Below, in pieces: positions 10,541 through 22,680 of a DNA stretch of 64,000 nt. Source of the DNA: Branchiostoma floridae (Eukaryota; Chordata; Leptocardii; Amphioxiformes; Branchiostomatidae). Position 1 is the first letter of the stretch, and every line of letters starts with the position of its first letter. The DNA is taken from NCBI RefSeq assembly GCF_000003815.2, contig NC_049985.1, forward strand, positions 11,971,472 to 12,035,471, read 5' to 3'. Below the pieces are notes generated by a model that ran no database searches, was not told the DNA's origin, and was given only the letters and a program-made list of their open reading frames with translations. A program made the translations under genes and the position numbers.

Positions 10541-13517
10541 TGTACATATTATCAGTTTACAATTATAAATTTATGTAATGAAGTTTTAAAAGAAGCTAAA
10601 AAGAAGACTTAAACATTCAGCCAGCAATGAGCCAAAATATCTGTTACTGTAGTAACAGTATACTCAGGAAAACATGGGATGAAATGTTCTTAGTAGTTTC
10701 CATTACTTGCCTCAACAACACAGCGACCGGATTTCCAACATGTTGGAGTGTGCTCATCCTTCCTTGATATGCACTATGCGGCACGTTGCCTCGTACATTA
10801 GTGGCACTTTAACGGCACAAATGGACGGATCTTCAAGCACAAGGACTTATTCGTTCCCATTAGAGCCCTCCATATTGCAAATGGCTGGCATTACGGAAAA
10901 GCCCCAACCTACATAGGGGTGGTAATTTCTGCATCGGTTCACCACTGCCTCCCTTCAAACAATTATGATACAGGCTATTCAGCAATAGATGCAGAACACA
11001 GTGACTGATGATGATTCAGCAATGGCAGAATAATCTGACTTGAGCCTATCTCGTCATTTTAGAGCTGCACATTTTGCTGCAAAGGGTATGGAGGGGTTAC
11101 AAAACTGCACAAGTGTGAAATTAAAGTATATCATAATCATTAATTTTTGACGATGCTTTAAACTCACAGGCCTTAACTAGTAACTTCAATCATAGGCCTC
11201 AAAATAGTATAATATTGTGGCTGCAACATTAACTCCCCACATTCAGTTGCTTAAATATTCCGAAAAAGTAACGGTAATAGGATCCTGAAAGAACACATTT
11301 AGTTTTTCATTACCGCCACTAGATTAGAATAACGTTATAAAGATTAGAAAGTTTCATTTCAGATTCAGACCAAAGTCAAGACAAGAAAAATATCCTTTTT
11401 TATATTTTGTACTTAAAAATACATGGTTGTCCCTACATTCTTTTGTTAAGGCCAGCCCAACCTAACAACAGACTTTACTGGACTGGGTATAATGTTGGTA
11501 GCAAGTAAGCCCACATGGCTTAAGTGGTTTAAGGATCTGACAGCATGTACAAGGCACCCACTGGAGTCATCTGTCCAGGGATTACTGTACATTAAACCTG
11601 TCTTAATCAATAGTACTGGGAGGGGGGTGAAGTCCTGAACTCACTGTGATGTAAAATCGCTATGAGTATGGTGGGTCTTTTCTTCCTGAACATTCTGTTC
11701 TAATTGTCTGAAAACCCCTTCAATCAAAAGAATTTTCAAAGTACACATAACAACATGGGATACTTCTATTCTCCCAGGCATTTCCTACAACGGCCAATGT
11801 CAAATTTGTTGTACGATATAAGGTATATGACATTCTTGGGAGCTGGGACAGTTGAGAATATACCATGTACAAATTTCATCTGTCTCAATGTGGTAGAAAA
11901 GCTTCAAAATCCAGCTTGTCAATAGCTGGTTCGGTCATAGCCTTGCTGAAAATCAAACAACAATTACACAAGAAAAATCGCACAATAAACGTGACACATG
12001 CACCTTATAAAAAGGCAAGGAAAAGAGAGAAAGAGCTAAAAAGCTTGCGTACTCACCATGTTGCCTGTACATTTTGTACATGTATGTTCAAGTGAATTTC
12101 ACAACAATGGATTCAGTACAAGCTATTGCATGGCTACAACCACTAGATAGAGGCTGCCATGTGCATATGAATGACTTGGATGAAAAATTACTGAAGATTG
12201 GAATGTGACAGACCAGGGAAATGAGTCTAGCAGTCCTACTTTAATATGTAACACCCTTGTTGCCTTGCAAAATGATAGAACAGAGCAACACTGAATGGCT
12301 GCCCAGATACTAGGAGTTTCACCTGCAGCCATGGTTGGCAAATCTCCAAGAACAACTTGGAAAGTGCTCAACACTCTTACAGAACTGTCCTCTGGGGTTC
12401 TGGGGTTCTCAAGGTTACAGTCATCTTAAACTGATGAGTCTTATACTGCTGGTGCACTCAAGGACAAGCTCTGACCTAGAAAATCCCTGATCCCAGGAAT
12501 TTTGTGCGTGTCATAATCATATTTGAGAATGTTCAAAAACTGTATATGACGCAAAATCTATTCCACAAAACAGCCCTGTATCTGTAATGCCATATATTGT
12601 TCTCACGGATCCTTTGGAGTAGCAAGCTAATTCAGTAAACGCACCTACGACAGTTAAAATGGCTGAGTATCAGATGCTGGCATTGTAGTGTTATATGACA
12701 TATGTATACGCATTCTGATCATGTGTATAGTAGACACTCAGAGTCAGAGACATATTTTTGTCCCTTTGAAAGGAAAGTTGATCAAATGAAAGCTATTATG
12801 AGTCACTGGGTGGTAATTCTAATGAAAAGGCTATATCATCATGTATTGGAATATATTAAAGAAAAAGGGCAATTGCAATTGCTATTACCAGTATGTATGG
12901 GCATGATGGTTCAAGTAGCTTTAAGTCTGGCAAACAATTTTTGAAATTTTGATTCGTTACCCTCCCCACACATCAAGATTCCTAAATGGAATATTCCAAA
13001 GTCTCCAGTCATACAATAGTATATATCTATTAGGTAATGTTATATGCCTGACTTTAAAATTCTATAGACTGATGTCTCATCTGGTCTAACTTTCTTTTTG
13101 CTGGCTAACAAATTAAAAATATCACTAAATATTTTATGCAAAAAAAAAACTACCTCGGCATGGAGCAGGTTAAACAACACTACGTGACCAGGATATTATC
13201 TCCAGCAGTGTGCATCAATACAGATGAAACATTCCTACGGGTCGATAAAGTGATCATTGCCATAAATTATTGGTCAGGTTTCAATCTATAGGGGAGGGGG
13301 GCAAAGTACCACCACAGAATTCAGCCTGGTGTAAAAAGATGTCAGTCATTGAATGTAGAAATTTCAAAGCAACAAACCACAAACAGTTGGAAACTTTTTT
13401 TTTTTAAAGTATACTTGTGTTTAAGCTTTGACTGTGACAGTTTATGTGTCCAACCCTTTTTTCCACATAACACTAACAAGTTAATCTGTTTCAATGACCA
13501 AGATTGGTATAGAATAA

Positions 13518-13616
13518 CCAGGACTCTAGCCTGGTTACCAAACCCCAGCCCGATCTCAAGTATCTATCGTGAAAGATATCTGAGGTTGGGGTATGGTCTC
13601 CAGGCTACCAGGACTC
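13518..13616. mobile_element. MITE family B, copy 2, with perfect 9-bp target duplication
   Basis: The element is 13527-13607 (81 bp), starting TAGCCTGGTTACCA and ending CCAGGCTA, with CCAACCTCAG-type inner arms. CCAGGACTC is repeated exactly at 13518-13526 and 13608-13616. Confidence 0.88.
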
Positions 13617-15894
13617 TAACTCCATCCATGTTAATAATTTCCAGTAAAGATGCACACCTGTTATAAAACTTAATTACAATTACTTAACAGCTATCTAGCT
13701 TTGTTTGCACACAGGTTATATTACCAGACAACTTTGTACAGGGGAGATCTAAAGTTAACTGAACCATATTGTGTAACAATCAGGTTTATTGTAAAACACA
13801 ACTTTTCTTGTAAAGAAAATACAACTTCTAAGCTAAAATTAAAAAAGACAGTGAAAAACATGAACTTTACACTGTTTTTTTTGCAGGAAGATACTAGAGG
13901 ATTTGGTTATGTTTTATTTTTGTGGCGGAAATGTAATTCTGTAGACAAATTTGCTGTGGTTTGAATCTGTGGTTGAGAAGTCACGGCACAGCAAAAATAC
14001 AACCATCGCAGAAATTTTAAGGTTCATGGTCTTTGCTTGATTTCAGCGGAATGTGTTAGTCGACTATCCATTTGATCTTTGAGCCATGCTTTGTTTAAGA
14101 ACTGATCACCTTACACATATTCAGCCAAGGCTCAGTCTATATTCAGAACATAAAATAACTTAAGATGAGCTTAACCAACTTTTAATTTGCACTCACAAAA
14201 AGTCTAGCAATAGTAGCATATAATATAGTTTGAAACAATGTATTCACAGATGATCTGTCTCAACACAAACACTTGAAAATTGTGGCGTGACTGGTCAAAC
14301 CGTCTACAATACACTCAAACAATACACCGCTAACCCCTAAACCAACAAGAATGTCAACATAATACTTCCCGTTACATACTTGTCAGACGTGACGTTCCTT
14401 ATAAATAATGATTATGTATCCCAGCCCTAGGCAAACAGGAAACACTTCAGTGTTCTAACCAGACTACTGTAAGGCCAGACAAACTTTCCCCCCATTACCC
14501 CCGAAGCAAAACTTGTTTCAGCTGGCTTTATTACACCTACACATGCTTATCACTTCTAAACTTTTCGCGCCAAAGCTCTAAGCATGTGTCGTGTGTTAGA
14601 TCAAGGAGCTTATATGGTTAGATGAAATGAAACTGAGTTTATAGTTCCTTGATCAAACAAGATCGTATTTTCAGAGGAAATCTGAAATGTCCTTAAAACA
14701 AGCACCTGAATGTGAAATGTTTTAAGATTTGAAATTTCGGTGGTCTGACTTCTTATTTTTGAAGAGAGTAAGAATTGAAGCTTCTATATTGTTAGTAATA
14801 AAGTTATATGATGACAGAGCTCCAGAAAGATGGGAGACCTGTTACACTTTTTAATTGGATATGGTGACCCTGTAAATGTCATCACTAATTAGAGTCACGA
14901 CTGATGTAATAAAATATTTCATTAGCACTAGCAGTCCCCCTATGACACAATCTAAATCAGAACATTAATTTCTTACCTTCTATATTCCCATTGAATTCAT
15001 TAACTTATAGTCTTAAAGAGACATCAGAAAGTCTGAGAAATACAAGGAAGTCTGGTAATATGGAGATAATAGCTGAATCATGCAATGTTTGATAAGTACA
15101 ACAGTTGCTGTACTTTTTCTAAAAAATGTTTAGAATGCTCTAATACATGTGCTACTAGTACTAGTACATGAGTCAGGCACTTACTGTTGCCCAAGCTTTG
15201 TCATGGTATCAATAGTCTAGATTTAACTATCAAAGTCTCACTTTCATATATGACTTTGTTTGCACCATTTACACTTACAGCGTCACTGTTAACTCTGTAA
15301 TAATTTACAGTTTCACTGTTCTTAACTAGATAATATTGATTTTTGTTTGAGGAGCAAAGGTCTGCTAGTAGTAACTCCCACTTTGTATAAACAAAACAAG
15401 GGTGCGGGAGCCAAGATGCCCTGAGAAAGGTCAGATTTCCTGTCCTTCAAGTACACTGTATTGTTTTTCCATGGAGAGTCATGAATGTTGATCAAGCTTT
15501 AATACAAAGACAGACGTATCTATTAAAGAAGCTGTGCATGTCAAATAGCTTTTCTTGTCTTTCCAATGAATCCAATGTACAGTTTCTTCCACTCTTATCT
15601 CACTGTATCAAACCTACTTTTTCTACCACATTTCCTTCTGTATATACATCCCCTTACCATTCCATAATGATTTACTCCTCAGGAAGAACAATACAACATC
15701 GTTTCTCAAGCTGTAAACTATGGCAAACAATAGGTAACCAGTATTTGTGTAAGAAGACAATGCATTTTCGAATGGCGTGAAATGGACTATAATGTTATAT
15801 GATGTGAGAGCGTGAAATTTTGTTGTGCACCATGATTGCTGGGGTTTCTATTTAACAAGAAATCTTTAAGATGTAACATGTAATACTCTCCTGG

Positions 15895-16076
15895 TACAGT
15901 CAAACCTGTATTAGGGGCCACCTCTACAGAGGGGCCACCTGTCCATAGTGGCCACTTTTTGTCGGTCCCTTGGGTATTTTATCTACAAGTTACCACCTCT
16001 ATACAGAGGCCACCTGTCTATAGTGGCCACATTTGTCCGGTCCCTTGAGTGGCCGCTATAGACAGGTTTGACTGTA
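15895..16076. mobile_element. MITE with TACAGTCAAACCTGT termini
   Basis: TACAGTCAAACCTGT at 15895 and ACAGGTTTGACTGTA ending at 16076 are perfect inverted repeats bounded by TA. The inside holds repeated GGCCACCTSTCYATAGTGGCCAC modules. TA boundaries fit a Tc1/mariner-like non-autonomous element; this assignment is inferred. Confidence 0.88.
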
Positions 16077-16899
16077 TCAGCATTTGTTCTAACGTTATAT
16101 GGTGCTCCAGTATAGGGGAATTGGATAGAACATGCATATCAGTCTCATAGGTGTTTAAAACTGCTGGTTATTTTGGATTATTGTTATCTGATTTCCTGAT
16201 TACTACTTGTACCGCTAACTGATCATTTCAACCACCTGATAATTGTTTTCTCGCTGAAACCATTGTGCCATTTGTGGGATACATAAAGGCCTGCTATCAC
16301 AAAACCGTTGCAACAAGAATTGACAAAACAAAAGTGAACAGACAGAAAGAATATCAAAACATTGACCAGTGACTAATATAACTTAATTGTATGTTTTGTC
16401 AAGGTGATTAGCCATATAACAAGATTTTAGGGTCTAAAACGAAACCTGTTGACAACAAAAGAAAACAACAAACTACTATCGTTTTCTTATGAGGAGAAAT
16501 AACATGATGCGTAATTGCGAGGAAAAATCAGATGTGTCTCAGGAAATGTTTGTTTTGTCCCAATCTGATGGCGCCCCAAACAGGAAGTTAAATAACCCTC
16601 CCACCCCGAAAGGCTCTTATTCTTAAGGGTCATTTACAACATTCTACAATAAGTTGCTTTAAGACAAAAGTAAGAGAGCACAATTTCTGAAACATTTACT
16701 TTACGATACTTCTCTAGATCGTTTCTTGACGTTATCAATAATACTTGGGACACGAGCTGAAGCTATGATACCGAAACCCCCCATAGTGGACCCTCAAAAG
16801 GCCAAAATGCGACCTGTACCCAAAATTTTCATTGATTCCCACACAGCACACTGACCTTATAAACCTATTTCTGCAAAATCTACAGAAGACACAGTCTAA

Positions 16900-17240
16900 A
16901 ACAACGCATTTTACATATTGAAAAGGACCCTCTAACCTTCTGTCAACGTAGGAGCGTCAGTAACTGCGGAGATCTCTCAAACTTGAGCTGGAATTTCGCG
17001 GAAATCGCGAGTTTTTCGCCCACACGTACGAAGGAGGGAGGTGCTTTATGCTGATCAACTTCCTGGTCTGATTGCGCATGTCAGGTCAGCTGACAGCGGG
17101 GGTCCCGGGCCGATGTGCTGCAGGGTTCGACTGAATCGCAAGAGGACGTTATTGATCGACTTAATATGCTCATTATGAAAATCTCCACACAGTTCGCGGT
17201 AGCGGAGATGAAGTGCACTTCGTTGTAATGTTGATTGCAC
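16900..17240 (-). promoter_or_regulatory. CpG-bearing block, possible 5' region of the ARAP-like gene
   Basis: Compared with neighbouring AT-rich DNA this block is richer in G+C and CpG, with an ETS-like core (CAGGAAGT on the minus strand near 17060) and GCGCATG. No initiator or TATA is clear. Its position upstream of the minus-strand ARAP-like exon, and downstream of the OTU gene, makes a promoter or first untranslated exon possible. Confidence 0.25.
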
Positions 17241-17633
17241 TATGTATGTTCATGATAGATATACTCTATTTAGCTATATAGAATGTAGATTCCTTCACTC
17301 AAACATATGAGTAGCACTGACAAATTCATATTCCTCATGAGTTTTGACAAACCGATTATTGCTATTATAAAACCCATACAGTCCGGCTACATTTTCACCA
17401 TTACCAAGAAGCGTGAAGAAGCAGAACTTTTGTGGTAGACATATGTTCTGTATTTGTTGTGACCTGTACCTAGCTTGGTTGGTCTTCATCATCAATTGAC
17501 CGAACAACATTATAAGGCAAATAAAAATGTATTTGCCGGAGATATACAAAAGGATCTCTACTCCATATGGACGCAATGCATTGCGAACAAACAGCAAAAT
17601 ACTGTGAACGATAGACCAAGCCATCTTACCTTA

Positions 17634-18080
17634 TATAACGTTAAGGTTAAGTACTCCTCTCACTCCTTCTCCACACTCCGGATCAGTCCCCTCCACTTCA
17701 GAACTTGATCTTCACTCCGGCTCCTCCACTCCACGAATCAGCACTTCCCATTGGAAGTAGTACTCCTTTATAGTACTGGTCGATCCGAGTCCACACTCTG
17801 CATCCGCAGTACATTGCACAGCTCTGTCCGGATTAGTCCTCCACGGATACCGCTTCCGAAGTCTTCACTCCTGCTCCTTCCCTCTAGGATCAAGTCAGCC
17901 GATGATTTCTCACTTTTCCCTCCGCTTCAGAGTACTTCATTCCCGACCGGCTCTTCATCGCTTCGAACCATACAGCACTCCTCATTCCGCCAGGTTAGTG
18001 CTCTTTATCAGAAATATACTGCCCAGTCCTCATCACTTCGCCCGTATGCCCGCGACCAGCACTCCGTCTCCCCCACCCCG
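17634..18080. other. Purine-rich (minus) tract 3' of the OTU coding region
   Basis: Read on the minus strand this is rich in GGAGTG/GGAAGC-like words and follows the OTU stop codon, so it may be 3' UTR. It ends at an AAG|GTAAGA donor-like site near 17634. Plus-strand frames across it (Ser/Pro/Leu-rich) show no domain and look like shadows of the tract. Confidence 0.4.
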
Positions 18081-18096
18081 AGACGGATCCCCTCCC

Positions 18097-20281
18097 TCAG
18101 CCCCCCACGTATTTGAGTGCATCATAATGCTCGCCGCCAGGTATGTCGATATACGACATCGCCAAAGGAGTGCCTGACTGCTCGCCCTCTGGCGCCAGAA
18201 TCATGACCGGCATGTCCGTACGGCTGGTAATCAGGGCGACTTCCCTCGAGGTGAAATCCGCCAAAGCCACCGGCAGGGTGTCTGCTAGGTCTGAGCACCA
18301 GTGACCCTGCCTCGACAAGTTGTCGAGCTGCTGTTGGAACGCCCAGAAACCGCCCGTAACTGCTACAGAGAACTTCTCTGAGTGAGCTCGAATGTACTGG
18401 ACCAGGTGTTGCCTTAACTGCTGGGCGGTGGTGACGACACTGGGGTCTCCTCTACCGAGTTGTCTGGCGGCGCTGGCGAAGAAACAATCCCCGTTACGGG
18501 GTACCGGGTCCAACTCATAACCACACATGGCTATGTTTTCTAGAAGGATTTCTTCTCGTGTCTTCTGGCTGAGTGTAGTCTGTCCACGTGATGGTCGAGG
18601 GGGCGAAACGGGGAGATTCACAGGTGCTTCAACGATTGATGAGCTACTTGTCAGTGAGGAGATGTCCACAACACTGTCAGCGCCTGAGAAGGCGTCCGAG
18701 GATGAGACTGAGCTGCTTGTGATGGCTACTGTGGAGGTGTCGAAATTACTACCAGCGTCTGTGAGGGTGTCCGGGACTTCATCTTCACATACTGAGCTGC
18801 TTGTGCTCCATGTTACTGTGGAGGAGTCGGAATTACTACCAGCGTCTGTGAGGGTGTCCGGGGCTTCATCTTCACATACTGAGCTGCTTGTGCTCCATGT
18901 TACTGTGGAGGAGTCGGAATTACTACCAGCGTATGAGAAGGTGTCCGGGGCTTCATCTTCACATACTGAGCTGCTTGTGCTCCATGTTACTGTGGAGGTG
19001 TCGGAATTACTACCAGCGTCAGTGAGGGTGTCCGGGCCTTCATCTTCAAAGACGGAGCTGCTTGTGCTGGTTACTGTGGAGGTGTCAGAGTCTGAGGGTG
19101 ATGCAAGGACTGATCTACTTTCTACTGTTGATTTGGAGGTATAAGAGAAAGTATCAGCTTCTGAGTCGGCATCTGGATGTGCTTCAACTGGGGCGTCTTT
19201 GTTATCTTGTGTACCTGGCACACTGACTTGGTCAGAGCTCGCACTATCCTTCTTGCCTTTCAACTCACTGTTGAAGCACTTGTTCCATCCCCTCTTCAAT
19301 TTTCTTGCTCGGGCTTTAATCTTTCTTTCAAACCTGCATGCACAGAAAATATCGTAACCTCATGCATCTACTCGTGTACATAACTTTGACGTGAGAGTCT
19401 TGTTATCAAGGCAAGCACAGAAGACAAAAAATAGACCGAAACATAGCAAACGTGAATCCAATAGTCAAGTATGAAAGGGTCTCGATATAACGTTAATTGA
19501 AACATTATATGACATTTTGGAACGTTGTATACAATGTACAATGATACGTTAAGTCGAAAACAACCTTCGGCAACCTATATCACGTACTCTTAAAACTGAA
19601 ATGAGCAAACGCCAAGCGTCTACGCAGTGAACAGGTGTAACTAAACAGGTAATTGTTGCGCCAAGGAAGTTATAGGTTACGTTGAGCAACAAACATGCAA
19701 AAATATGAACATCCCAAATCGCAGAAACTACAAAATCTGTCTAAGTTCTGTCTTGCATAGTTTGTATATGAAGGAAGGAAATAAAACTGGCAGGACTTTT
19801 CGTCAGGTACTAGTATTTGGAAATCACCAACTTTGTTCATCCAACCCCCACTTAGGATGGGGCTACGAAATGTTTTCAAATGTGTCCCTGTATTGTTTCC
19901 ATCTAGATATACAGTATTATCACAACCATATGTATATTTTCATAAGCTTGGTAGATCAAAGGATATGACATCTAAAAGTACTAACTTTGACCGGTTCTAC
20001 TTCTCGTGTCAAATAACTACAATCCACACATCATTACGAGATTAGTGTAGAATGTACGAAGAAGCTATGCCTTTCGTCAGACGTCTGCCTTCATTTCACA
20101 TCATCAAGTGAAATCTAAGTCGACATGACAATGAAGTGCATGACTAGATGAATGTATCTGAAAACTTCGTAGTCATGTTAACGTTACCCGTGTGTTTTAC
20201 TTACCAACTCTCCTTCCACTGAGCCGGTACAACATCAATATCGACCGGGTGAACCCGGTTTTTAGATAACTTACAACCCAT
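18097..20281 (-). CDS. OTU-family cysteine protease with N-terminal acylation signal (2 exons)
   Basis: Join on the minus strand: exon 1 20281-20205, exon 2 19333-18097; total 1314 nt, 437 residues. Exon 1 starts ATG with an in-frame TAG 12 bases upstream, and ends at TTG|GTAAGT (phase 2). Exon 2 begins after TGCATGCAG, restoring frame. The N-terminus is MGCKLSKNR, a Gly2 myristoylation / Cys3 palmitoylation pattern followed by basic residues. A basic stretch (ERKIKARARKLKRGWNK) spans the splice. The middle is Ser/Thr/Asp-rich with three full 29-residue repeats plus partial ones. The C-terminal OTU domain, about residues 280-437, has NGDCFF (Asp308, Cys309) and EHYDAL (His428), the expected catalytic set. 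OTU proteases cleave ubiquitin chains; membrane anchoring here is predicted, and substrate and linkage type are unknown. Confidence 0.85.
18767..19027 (-). repeat. 87-bp in-frame coding tandem repeat in the OTU gene
   Basis: GTGTCCGGG (plus strand) recurs at 18767, 18854, 18941 and 19028, exactly 87 bp apart. It encodes three full copies of a 29-residue unit (DTLTDAGSN...SSSVCEDEAP) with degenerate copies on both sides. Each unit has one Cys, one Trp and an acidic cluster. Confidence 0.93.
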
Positions 20282-20342
20282 AATTGAGGGCTATCTTTGC
20301 GATCCCTATTCTTATTAGAAATAGAGAACTTCGTATTTATCA

Positions 20343-20460
20343 AGCGCTAGCGCTGTATCTGCGTGGCCAGGTTTGTTGACGTGGCTCATAAATCGCGATG
20401 AGTTGTTGTGATGACGTTCTAAGGAGACGTTTGTGACGTTCCAGAACGGCATACAGATAG
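20343..20460 (-). promoter_or_regulatory. Putative OTU gene promoter region with three CRE-type half-sites
   Basis: TGACGT occurs at 20377-20382, 20412-20417 and 20434-20439, 60-160 bp upstream of the OTU start codon, next to the perfect palindrome AGCGCTAGCGCT at 20343-20354. The density and position fit a CREB/ATF-type proximal promoter; this is inference. Confidence 0.4.
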
Positions 20461-21154
20461 CGCGAGCTTCCCATCATGCTTTTCGCACCCCGTAGTCCAT
20501 TTCCAAACATAGAATTCAGAAAATTGATAATTGAACGTATGATAAGTCTGTAAAGAGCTTGATGTTCATTTCTTTTTTCAACTTATTCGACCTGAGTGTG
20601 GTATAATGATTCAATGATTGCCTGTATATGTGTATGTGTGGGCGAATGTGTGAGAAACTTTTGCTTTACTTTGCCTCGTTAGTTGAAATCTTGGCACTGT
20701 TGTACCTCTGCAAAGTGCGATTTTAATGATAAACCCCCATGCGCCTGGTACATTCATAACCTTACAGACAGGAATGACATCCGCCCGAGTTGCAGTTCAT
20801 CGCGATTTTACTGGGAGGCGTGCATGAGGTCCGAATTCTTTCACTGCAACTTTGTTTGGCATTGATGTTCACAGCAAGCATTGAATTCGTTTTTGGACCT
20901 AATTCAAAGCCAAGTTGTTTTTCAGTCCCGTATCTAATGCATTAGTCTTAGAGGATTAGGGTCAAGCGTTTAACTCACTGAACATGACCTTGGAGATTAA
21001 GTACACCTGTTCTAGCTAGCGCGAGTCGGTTAGGGTCATGCACTTGGAAATATTTTGAGATACCGACAATATGTTTTCGCATATGCCATTTGAACACAAC
21101 AATTTGTATAGATGAGGATGTAACAGCAATCACTACTACTCAATTGAGTGTTAA

Positions 21155-21497
21155 TTTTGTAAAATCATAAAAGATTTCATCGACAATTTTCGAAGACAGT
21201 TGACATGAAAAAAGTCTTGTGTTTTCTTTTGACATGTCAACAGGAAGAACGATTGTCTTTAAATTTTTGTAAAAGAACAAAAGATTTCAGAGAACGTTTT
21301 CCAAGACAGCTGACATCAAAAGGGTGTCTTCTTTTGACTGGAATAACGATTGTCCTTGCATTTTTGTAAAAGCACAAAATATTTCAAAGAAGGTTTTCCA
21401 AGACAGCTGACATGAAAAAAAAAGAGGGCTGTGTTTTCTTCCGTCAGGAAGAGCGATTGTCCTTGAATTTTTGTAAAAAGCACACAAAAAATTCATG
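21155..21497. repeat. Degenerate ~100-bp tandem repeat, about 3.3 copies
   Basis: Units begin TTTTTGTAAAA at about 21155, 21264, 21361 and 21468. Each contains AAGACAGYTGACATSAAAA and GAAKARCGATTGTC. Unit length varies (109, 97, 107 bp). Confidence 0.88.
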
Positions 21498-22604
21498 AGC
21501 AATATGAGGTGTTCAGGGGCACTAATTTGACAAGAAACATTCCCTATATGAAGTGTTTGTCTGGATATCTTTACCCCCCTGCACCAGCCATACGCTAACA
21601 GAGCGAACCACACACATTAATCACGCGGTAACACCACACGGAGGAAGGGCTGTCTGACAGGGCCAGGAAGCTCCCAGCACGTTCGTGCTCCAACCTGAAA
21701 CTACTTCAGTAGCTCGGTGGCCTGAGGCTCTCTTCCTGAAGACTTGATACCGATCTTGTGTATACATATTTCTACGGTAGTCAGTCACGATCTGGAAGGA
21801 GCCCGGAAGAGAAATATGATTGGCGGTGACAGGCAGGGCGTTATGAACATTACGCTGCGGTGTCACGAGGAGTATGAGATGTCTGTGTAATTTGTAGTTA
21901 TGTTTTAAAAAAAGATTGGCCTTCATCAGTCAGTTTCCTTTATGAGAAGAACCGCAGACCTGCTCCTGGGGTGAAGCAAAGTAGAAAGGTTACCCACATC
22001 GCCACAGCACCAACTACAGACTCATCATCCTTACATTACACATCATCCTTGTTAGCCACAAGCGCCCATGCGCCAGAAGTGACAATCCCTTTAATCTTTG
22101 TTAGCGAAGTCAAAAAGAAAGGTACAATCATGTACTAGTATTTCGCGTTTTCGAACGCCTCTTCTTTAAGAGTTCAAGAAGACTAGTTTTCTTCATTGGT
22201 AGTTGTTTTCTTACACGTTTGATCATGACTTGTTTGAGTATTGTTTCGATACCAAAAGGCTTATGTAAGAAAGCATGACGAATACATCAAATGTACCACG
22301 TTTCAATGATAACTTGCACTTAGGAGTCACTGTGACTTAAGTCAAAAGCCAAAAGGCAAAAAGAGCTTCAAACTGGCATTACTGATAATATCTAACAGCT
22401 GGTAAGCCATGTCAGATTCGCTGAATGTGACTATTAGTCTAAACTACCTGGGTGTCCCAGCACTGCCATATTCCCAGTCGACAGGTAATAAAGAAACGAG
22501 GGGGCAAGAACAAGTGACCGTTAAACTTATAGGTCTCAAATGTTACAGAGAAGACGAGGTCGAGAGCATGGAGGCATTTGGCATTCGTTTGGTAGCACAC
22601 ACAG

Positions 22605-22680
22605 AGAAACAAACACACACAATCTCACACACAGAGACACACACAGACACAGACACACACACACACACACACACACATAC
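22605..22680. repeat. CA-rich microsatellite
   Basis: Interrupted (CA)n with AGA and TCT interruptions, ending in about 13 uninterrupted CA units. Confidence 0.93.

Larger units (their letters stand above)
787..16900. other. Long non-coding stretch 5' of the ARAP-like exon
   Basis: No open frame here has recognisable domains, a biased codon pattern or flanking splice sites in register. It is most simply the 5' intron of the ARAP-like gene on the minus strand plus intergenic DNA. It contains the MITEs, minisatellites and microsatellites listed separately. A minus-strand GCAAG|GTAAGG donor near 4713 with an acceptor-like CAG near 4769 could flank a small untranslated exon, but nothing else supports it. 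Confidence 0.6.

Noticed and set aside
17751-18177. Two overlapping Ser/Pro/Arg-rich plus-strand frames
   Set aside because: Low-complexity pyrimidine-rich tract, no domain, no splice signals; probably 3' UTR of the OTU gene on the other strand.
18097-18600. OTU domain as a trace of a virus or transposon
   Set aside because: No viral or transposase genes nearby, and the gene has a spliced host-type structure. OTU domains are common host proteases, so a host gene is the simpler reading.
18527-19144. 205-codon plus-strand frame rich in repeats (LLVLHVTVEESELLPASVRVSG)
   Set aside because: It is the antisense shadow of the OTU protein's 87-bp repeat; 87 is divisible by three, so all frames stay open.
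19297-19299. TTG/Met start at 19299 for the OTU protein
   Set aside because: The codon is TTG inside exon 2. The frame continues upstream to a splice acceptor at 19334 and joins an ATG exon at 20281.
21155-21497. Evenly spaced repeats as a CRISPR array
   Set aside because: Units are degenerate ~100-bp tandem copies with no unique spacers, in a eukaryotic genome.
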